This document shows, in pieces, positions 59,933 through 64,000 of a DNA stretch of 64,000 bases (positions within the stretch are counted from its first letter, which is position 1; each line of letters begins with the position of its first letter). The position numbers were made by a program, and so were the translations under genes. The notes under the pieces were generated by a model that had not been told where the DNA came from, searched no databases, and saw only the letters and a program-made list of their open reading frames with translations. The stretch is from Piscinibacter sp943370595 (GTDB lineage Bacteria > Pseudomonadota > Gammaproteobacteria > Burkholderiales > Burkholderiaceae_C), in contig CALRRO020000008.1 in NCBI GenBank assembly GCA_943370595.1, positions 62,001 through 126,000 on the forward strand, given 5' to 3'.

Positions 59933-60760
59933 ATGCCATCGCTCTTCGCACTCGCCCTTCGCTGCATCGCTACCTGCGCGCTCGCGCTGCCGCTGCTGGC
60001 CGGCGCTGCCGCACCGGCCAAGGACGCGCCGCGCGGCGCGGTGCTGTACCACAACTACTGCTCCGTCTGCCATGGCGACAAGGGCAACGGGCAGAGCCGC
60101 GCCACGGGCTCGCTGTCGACGCCGCCGCGCGACTTCACCAGCGCAGCCAGCCGCGCCGAGCTCTCGCGCGAACGCATCGTGCTGGCCATCACCCACGGCC
60201 GGCCCGGCACCGCGATGGTCGGCTGGAAGACGCAGCTCTCCGAGGCCGACATCGGCGTGCTCGCCGACCATGTGCTCGCCACCTTCGTGAACCGCGAGGC
60301 CGGTGCCACGGCGCCGGCGGCGACGGCAGGCATCTCCGGCACGCGGGCGCACGGCGGGCGCGAGGCCGACACCGCTTCCACCCCCGTGCAGGTCGACATG
60401 ACGGCCGGCCTCCCCAACGGTCTGAAGGGAGACCCGAAGCGCGGGGGTGCTTTTTATCTGGCCAACTGCGCCACCTGCCACGGCGCGCGCGGTGACGGCG
60501 CCGGCCCGCGTGCCTACTTCATCAACCCGAAGCCGCGCAACTTCATCGAGCCGGCCTCGCGCGCGCGCTTCAACCGCGTCGCGCTGTACGCCGCGGTCAG
60601 CGAGGGGCGGCTGGGCAGCGAGATGCCGGCCTGGAAGCAAGTGGCCACGCCGCAGCAGATGGCCGACGTGTCGGAGTACGTGTTCCGCAGCTTCATCGCC
60701 GCTGCACCGGTGGCATCGGCCGCATCGGCAGCAGCGGCCACTCAGGCCGCCGCGAAGTGA
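59933..60760 (+). CDS. Diheme cytochrome c
   Basis: The ATG at 59933 follows GGAG and gives 275 residues with a signal peptide ending near LLAGAAAPA. Two class I cytochrome domains follow, with heme sites YCSVCHGDKG (about residue 43) and NCATCHGARG (about 182), each with its own PP/PKPR(D/N)F segment and distal Met (GTAMVGW and SEMPAW). An Ala-rich tail ends the protein. Its stop overlaps the next start (GTGA). Confidence 0.9.
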   Translation: MPSLFALALRCIATCALALPLLAGAAAPAKDAPRGAVLYHNYCSVCHGDKGNGQSRATGSLSTPPRDFTSAASRAELSRERIVLAITHGRPGTAMVGWKTQLSEADIGVLADHVLATFVNREAGATAPAATAGISGTRAHGGREADTASTPVQVDMTAGLPNGLKGDPKRGGAFYLANCATCHGARGDGAGPRAYFINPKPRNFIEPASRARFNRVALYAAVSEGRLGSEMPAWKQVATPQQMADVSEYVFRSFIAAAPVASAASAAAATQAAAK

Positions 60761-61749
60761 CCTGCCGCGCCGTGCTCACGATCGTGCTGGCCTGGCTGCT
60801 GGCCGGCTGCGGCACGCACGACGGCGAGGCGCAGATCGAGGCCGGCCGCGCGGTCTACAACTACCGCTGCTACTTCTGCCACGGCTACTCGGGCGACGCG
60901 AAGACGCTCGCGGCCTCCTACCTCGCGCCGAAGCCGCGCGACTTCACGCAAGGCCCGCCGCTGGATGCGGCGACCATCCTCGCCACGCTGAAGAGCGGCC
61001 GCGAGGGCACGGCGATGAAGTCCTTCAGCGGCATCCTCGATGCCGGGCAGATGGCCGCCGTGGCCGCCTTCGTCGAACACGAGTTCGTGCACCGCAAGGC
61101 AGCGAACACCGCGTACCACACCGCCGCGAACGGCTGGCCCGGGCACGAGCGCTATGCGGTGGCCTACCCGTTCGCGACCGGCACGCTGGCGCTGGACACG
61201 CCCGTCGATCAGCTCGACGACGGCCAGCGCCGCGGCCGCACGCTGTTCCTCGAGGCCTGCATCAGCTGCCACGACCGCGGCCGTGTCACCGACGACGGCC
61301 CGGCCTGGAGCTCACGGCCGTTGTCGTACCCGCGCATGGGATTCCAGCCGGGCGACTACGGCGCACCGAAGGTCGACGCCGTCTCGAGCGCCAGCGTCTA
61401 CGCGCAGCACGACGTCGTGCCGGTGATCGCCGCACTGACCCCGCAGCAGAAGCGCGGCGAGGCGCTGTTCCAGGCCAACTGCGCCTTCTGCCATGGTGCC
61501 GATGGCACGGGCAAGAACTGGATCGGCCAGTTCATGGAGCCGAAGGCGCGCGACCTGACGATGTACACGCACGACAGCATGCCGGCTCCTCGACTGCGCC
61601 GCACCATCCGCGAGGGCTTGCCCGGCACCTCGATGCCGGCCTGGCGCGATGTGCTGAAACCCGCCGAGGTCGACGCGGTGGCGGCCTACGTCAGCCGCGC
61701 CTTCTTCCGCACCGACGAAGCCTGCCGCGCACGGCGCGACGATTGCTGA
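60757..61749 (+). CDS. Triheme cytochrome c lipoprotein
   Basis: A GTG at 60757 overlaps the preceding stop, giving 330 residues. The lipobox is WLLAGCGT. Three heme sites occur: RCYFCHGYSG, ACISCHDRG and NCAFCHGADG, with distal Met candidates GTAMKSF and GTSMPAW. The domains resemble those of the diheme protein (LAPKPRDF, MEPKARDL). Lipid anchoring suggests attachment to the outer or inner membrane as a stationary electron relay. Confidence 0.9.
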   Translation: MTCRAVLTIVLAWLLAGCGTHDGEAQIEAGRAVYNYRCYFCHGYSGDAKTLAASYLAPKPRDFTQGPPLDAATILATLKSGREGTAMKSFSGILDAGQMAAVAAFVEHEFVHRKAANTAYHTAANGWPGHERYAVAYPFATGTLALDTPVDQLDDGQRRGRTLFLEACISCHDRGRVTDDGPAWSSRPLSYPRMGFQPGDYGAPKVDAVSSASVYAQHDVVPVIAALTPQQKRGEALFQANCAFCHGADGTGKNWIGQFMEPKARDLTMYTHDSMPAPRLRRTIREGLPGTSMPAWRDVLKPAEVDAVAAYVSRAFFRTDEACRARRDDC

Positions 61750-61760
61750 AGGAGCGACCC

Positions 61761-64000
61761 ATGCTGCCCGAACTCGGCCACTTCGCACTCATCGTCGCCC
61801 TCTTCGTGGCGCTCGCGCTCGGCACACTGCCGATCATCGGCGCCGCGCGTGGCGACGCGGCAGCGATGAACCTCGCGCGCCCGGCCGCGCAGGCGCTGTT
61901 CGTCTTCGTCGCGATCGCCTTCGGCTGCCTGATGGCCTCCTTCGTGGCCAACGACTTCTCGGTGCTCAACGTCGCCTCGCACTCCAACACCGAGCTGCCG
62001 CTGGCCTACCGCATCGCCGCCACCTGGGGCAGCCACGAGGGTTCGATGCTGCTGTGGGTGTTCATGCTCACGCTGTGGATGCTGGCGGTGAGCCTGTTCT
62101 CGCAGCGGCTGCCGCCGGACATGGTCGCGCGCGTGCTTGGGGTCATGGGCGTCGTCGCGGTCGGCTTCCTGCTCTTCATCCTGCTCACCTCCAACCCCTT
62201 CCAACGGCTGGTGCCGGCCGCGCTCGACGGTCGCGACCTCAACCCGCTGCTGCAGGACCCGGGCATGGTGTTCCACCCGCCGATGCTCTACATGGGCTAC
62301 GTCGGCTTCGCAGTGGCCTTCGCCTTCGCGGTGGCGGCACTGCTGTCGGGCCGCTTCGACGCCGCCTGGGCGCGCTGGTCGCGGCCCTGGACCACCGCCG
62401 CCTGGACCTTCCTGACGCTGGGCATCGCGCTGGGCAGCTGGTGGGCCTACTACGAGCTGGGCTGGGGCGGCTGGTGGTTCTGGGACCCGGTGGAGAACGC
62501 CTCGTTCATGCCCTGGATCGTCGGCACCGCGCTGATCCACTCGCTGGCGGTGGCCGAGAAGCGCGGCGCCTTCAAGGCCTGGACGGTGCTGCTGGCGATC
62601 GCCGCCTTCTCGCTGTCGCTGCTGGGCACTTTTCTCGTCCGCTCTGGCGTGCTGACCTCGGTGCACGCCTTCGCCACCGACCCGGCGCGCGGCATCTTCA
62701 TCCTCGCCTTCCTGCTGGTGATCGTCGGCGGCTCGCTCGGCCTGTTCGCCTGGCGCGCGGCGAGCGTGGGCTTCGGCGGGCGCTTCGACCGCGTCTCGCG
62801 CGAGTCGCTGCTGCTGGTCAACAACCTGCTGCTGGTGACGGCCGCGGCCACGGTGATGCTGGGCACGCTCTACCCGCTGGTGCTCGACGCGCTCGGCCTC
62901 GGCAAGCTCTCGGTGGGCGCACCCTACTTCGAGACGGTGTTCGTGCCGCTGATGGCGCCGGTGGTGCTGCTGATGGGCGTGGGGCCGCTGGCGCGCTGGA
63001 AGTCGGCCTCTGCCGCCGAACTGGCGCGCCGGCTGCGCTGGCCGGCGCTGGTGAGCGTCGTCGCCGCGCTCGCCCTGCCGTGGGCAGCGGGCCGCTTCAG
63101 CCTGGGCATCGCACTCGGCCTGCTGCTGGCGGCCTGGGTGTTCGCCAGCACCGCGGCGCTGCTGGCCCAGCGCCTGCGCGGCGAGCCCGGCGGCGGCATC
63201 GCCTCGCGTGTCGCGCAGCTGCGCCGCTCGTCGCCGAGCTTCTTCGGCATGGCGCTGGCGCACGCCGGTGTCGGCGTGTTCATCGTCGGCGTCACGATGG
63301 TCAAGGGCTACGAGCTCGAGCGCGACGTGAAGATGGCGCTGGGCGACAGCGTTGCGGTGGCCGGCTACGGCTTCACCTTCCAGGGCGTGGAGGAGTTCGA
63401 AGGGCCGAACTATGTCGGCGTGCGCGGCACGCTGCGCGTGCAGCGCGGCGAGTCAGCGCCCTTCGTGATGCGGCCCGAGAAACGCCTCTACAAGGTGCAG
63501 CAGATGCCGATGACCGAGGCCGCGATCGACAGCGGGCTGTGGCGCGATCTCTACGTCTCGCTCGGCGAGCCGCTGGACGCCACCACCTGGACGGTGCGCG
63601 TGTACCACAAGCCCTTCGTCGACTGGATCTGGTTCGGCGCGCTCGCCATGGCGCTGGGCGGGCTGCTGGCCGCGGCCGACCGGCGCTACCGCGTGGCCAC
63701 GCGGCGCGAAGCGCAAGCCGCCGACGGCCCGCGCGCGGCCGCTGCAGCAGTGGCGATGCTGTGCCTGGCCGTGATGGTGGCACCGGCCTTCGCCGGCGAG
63801 GCCCTCCCGGTGGCGGCCGATCCGGCGCTGGAGGCGCGCGTCAACCAGCTCGCCGCCGAGCTGCGCTGCCTGGTCTGCCAGAACCAGTCGCTGGCCGACT
63901 CCCACGCCCCGCTGGCCGTCGACCTGAAGAACCAGGTGCGCGAACAGCTGCGGTCCGGTCGCAGCGATGCGCAGGTGATCGACTACATGACCCAGCGCTA
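61761..64000 (+). CDS. CcmF-CcmH fusion protein (3' end cut by window edge)
   Basis: The ATG at 61761 follows GGAGCG and the frame is open to the window end (746 residues seen). Residues 1 to about 650 are CcmF/NrfE, the heme lyase of System I, with WGSHEGSML, VFHPPMLYMGY, WWD motif GGWWFWDPVENASF, RSGVLTSVHAF and SFFGMALAHAG. After the normal CcmF end (ADRRYR), a hydrophobic stretch (MLCLAVMVAPAFA, like a signal peptide) leads without a stop into CcmH, whose LRCLVCQNQSLADS holds the redox Cys pair at 703 and 706. These functions are usually encoded by separate genes. An internal start at the hydrophobic stretch is possible. Confidence 0.9.
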   Translation, partial: MLPELGHFALIVALFVALALGTLPIIGAARGDAAAMNLARPAAQALFVFVAIAFGCLMASFVANDFSVLNVASHSNTELPLAYRIAATWGSHEGSMLLWVFMLTLWMLAVSLFSQRLPPDMVARVLGVMGVVAVGFLLFILLTSNPFQRLVPAALDGRDLNPLLQDPGMVFHPPMLYMGYVGFAVAFAFAVAALLSGRFDAAWARWSRPWTTAAWTFLTLGIALGSWWAYYELGWGGWWFWDPVENASFMPWIVGTALIHSLAVAEKRGAFKAWTVLLAIAAFSLSLLGTFLVRSGVLTSVHAFATDPARGIFILAFLLVIVGGSLGLFAWRAASVGFGGRFDRVSRESLLLVNNLLLVTAAATVMLGTLYPLVLDALGLGKLSVGAPYFETVFVPLMAPVVLLMGVGPLARWKSASAAELARRLRWPALVSVVAALALPWAAGRFSLGIALGLLLAAWVFASTAALLAQRLRGEPGGGIASRVAQLRRSSPSFFGMALAHAGVGVFIVGVTMVKGYELERDVKMALGDSVAVAGYGFTFQGVEEFEGPNYVGVRGTLRVQRGESAPFVMRPEKRLYKVQQMPMTEAAIDSGLWRDLYVSLGEPLDATTWTVRVYHKPFVDWIWFGALAMALGGLLAAADRRYRVATRREAQAADGPRAAAAAVAMLCLAVMVAPAFAGEALPVAADPALEARVNQLAAELRCLVCQNQSLADSHAPLAVDLKNQVREQLRSGRSDAQVIDYMTQR

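Overview
The window is uniformly GC-rich and densely coded, with many start/stop overlaps (ATGA, GTGA). Gene content points to a betaproteobacterium, most likely Burkholderiales (Rubrivivax/Leptothrix-like). The evidence is a glrK-qseG-glrR operon next to mdoGH, Tat-exported GMC dehydrogenase genes, and c-type cytochrome maturation genes of both System I and System II. That placement is inference; no rRNA or tRNA is present. I saw no insertion sequence, prophage or CRISPR array.

Layout. 1-6.6 kb: a truncated MocA-like nucleotidyltransferase, pdxH, and a minus-strand set with a ZnuD-like receptor, a His-rich small protein, msrA and a PqqU/YncD-like TonB receptor. 6.8-14.2 kb: mdoGH (periplasmic glucans) followed by glrR-qseG-glrK. 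The gap before mdoG carries a -24/-12 (sigma-54) promoter, an IHF-like site and two TGTC-N10-GACA-type GlrR boxes. 14.2-19 kb: a dehydrogenase cluster (monoheme cytochrome, PQQ sorbosone-dehydrogenase-like enzyme, glyoxalase, ribbon-helix-helix protein, GMC oxidoreductase and its Tat subunit). 19.1-30.5 kb: a DUF748 giant, a YdcF-like protein, an EAL response regulator with a hybrid kinase, and a kinase with a decayed ATPase domain. 30.6-41 kb: ApbE, a second hybrid kinase, two exported beta-propeller sensors, a cytochrome c and Sel1 proteins, then a sigma-54 response regulator with its kinase.

41-64 kb is the most notable part. It is a long cytochrome locus with 34 CXXCH motifs in nine proteins: an 11-heme protein, a separately controlled tetraheme, four c7-type proteins (one fused to a c5 domain), a c5, a diheme and a triheme lipoprotein. 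With them lie three NHL beta-propeller lipoproteins, an outer-membrane beta-barrel, a parvulin isomerase, two paralogous helical exported proteins of unknown function, TPR proteins, ResB/CcsA, CcmI and an in-frame CcmF-CcmH fusion. Six genes of the core form a mirror-ordered A-B-C-C'-B'-A' series. The composition resembles porin-cytochrome and cytochrome-filament loci of Geobacter-type metal reducers, so an extracellular or trans-outer-membrane electron route is the working interpretation.

Regulation. Six convincing -24/-12 elements (one more is weak) sit before mdoG, the Sel1/cytochrome/propeller operon, ccmI, the tetraheme operon, and back to back between the divergent cytochrome operons at 59.8 kb. 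Two sigma-54 activators are encoded here, GlrR and the regulator at 37.6-39.0 kb. The first probably controls mdoGH; the second is the natural candidate for the cytochrome promoters. A 0.5 kb block of nested inverted repeats (57.8-58.3 kb) splits the cytochrome locus.
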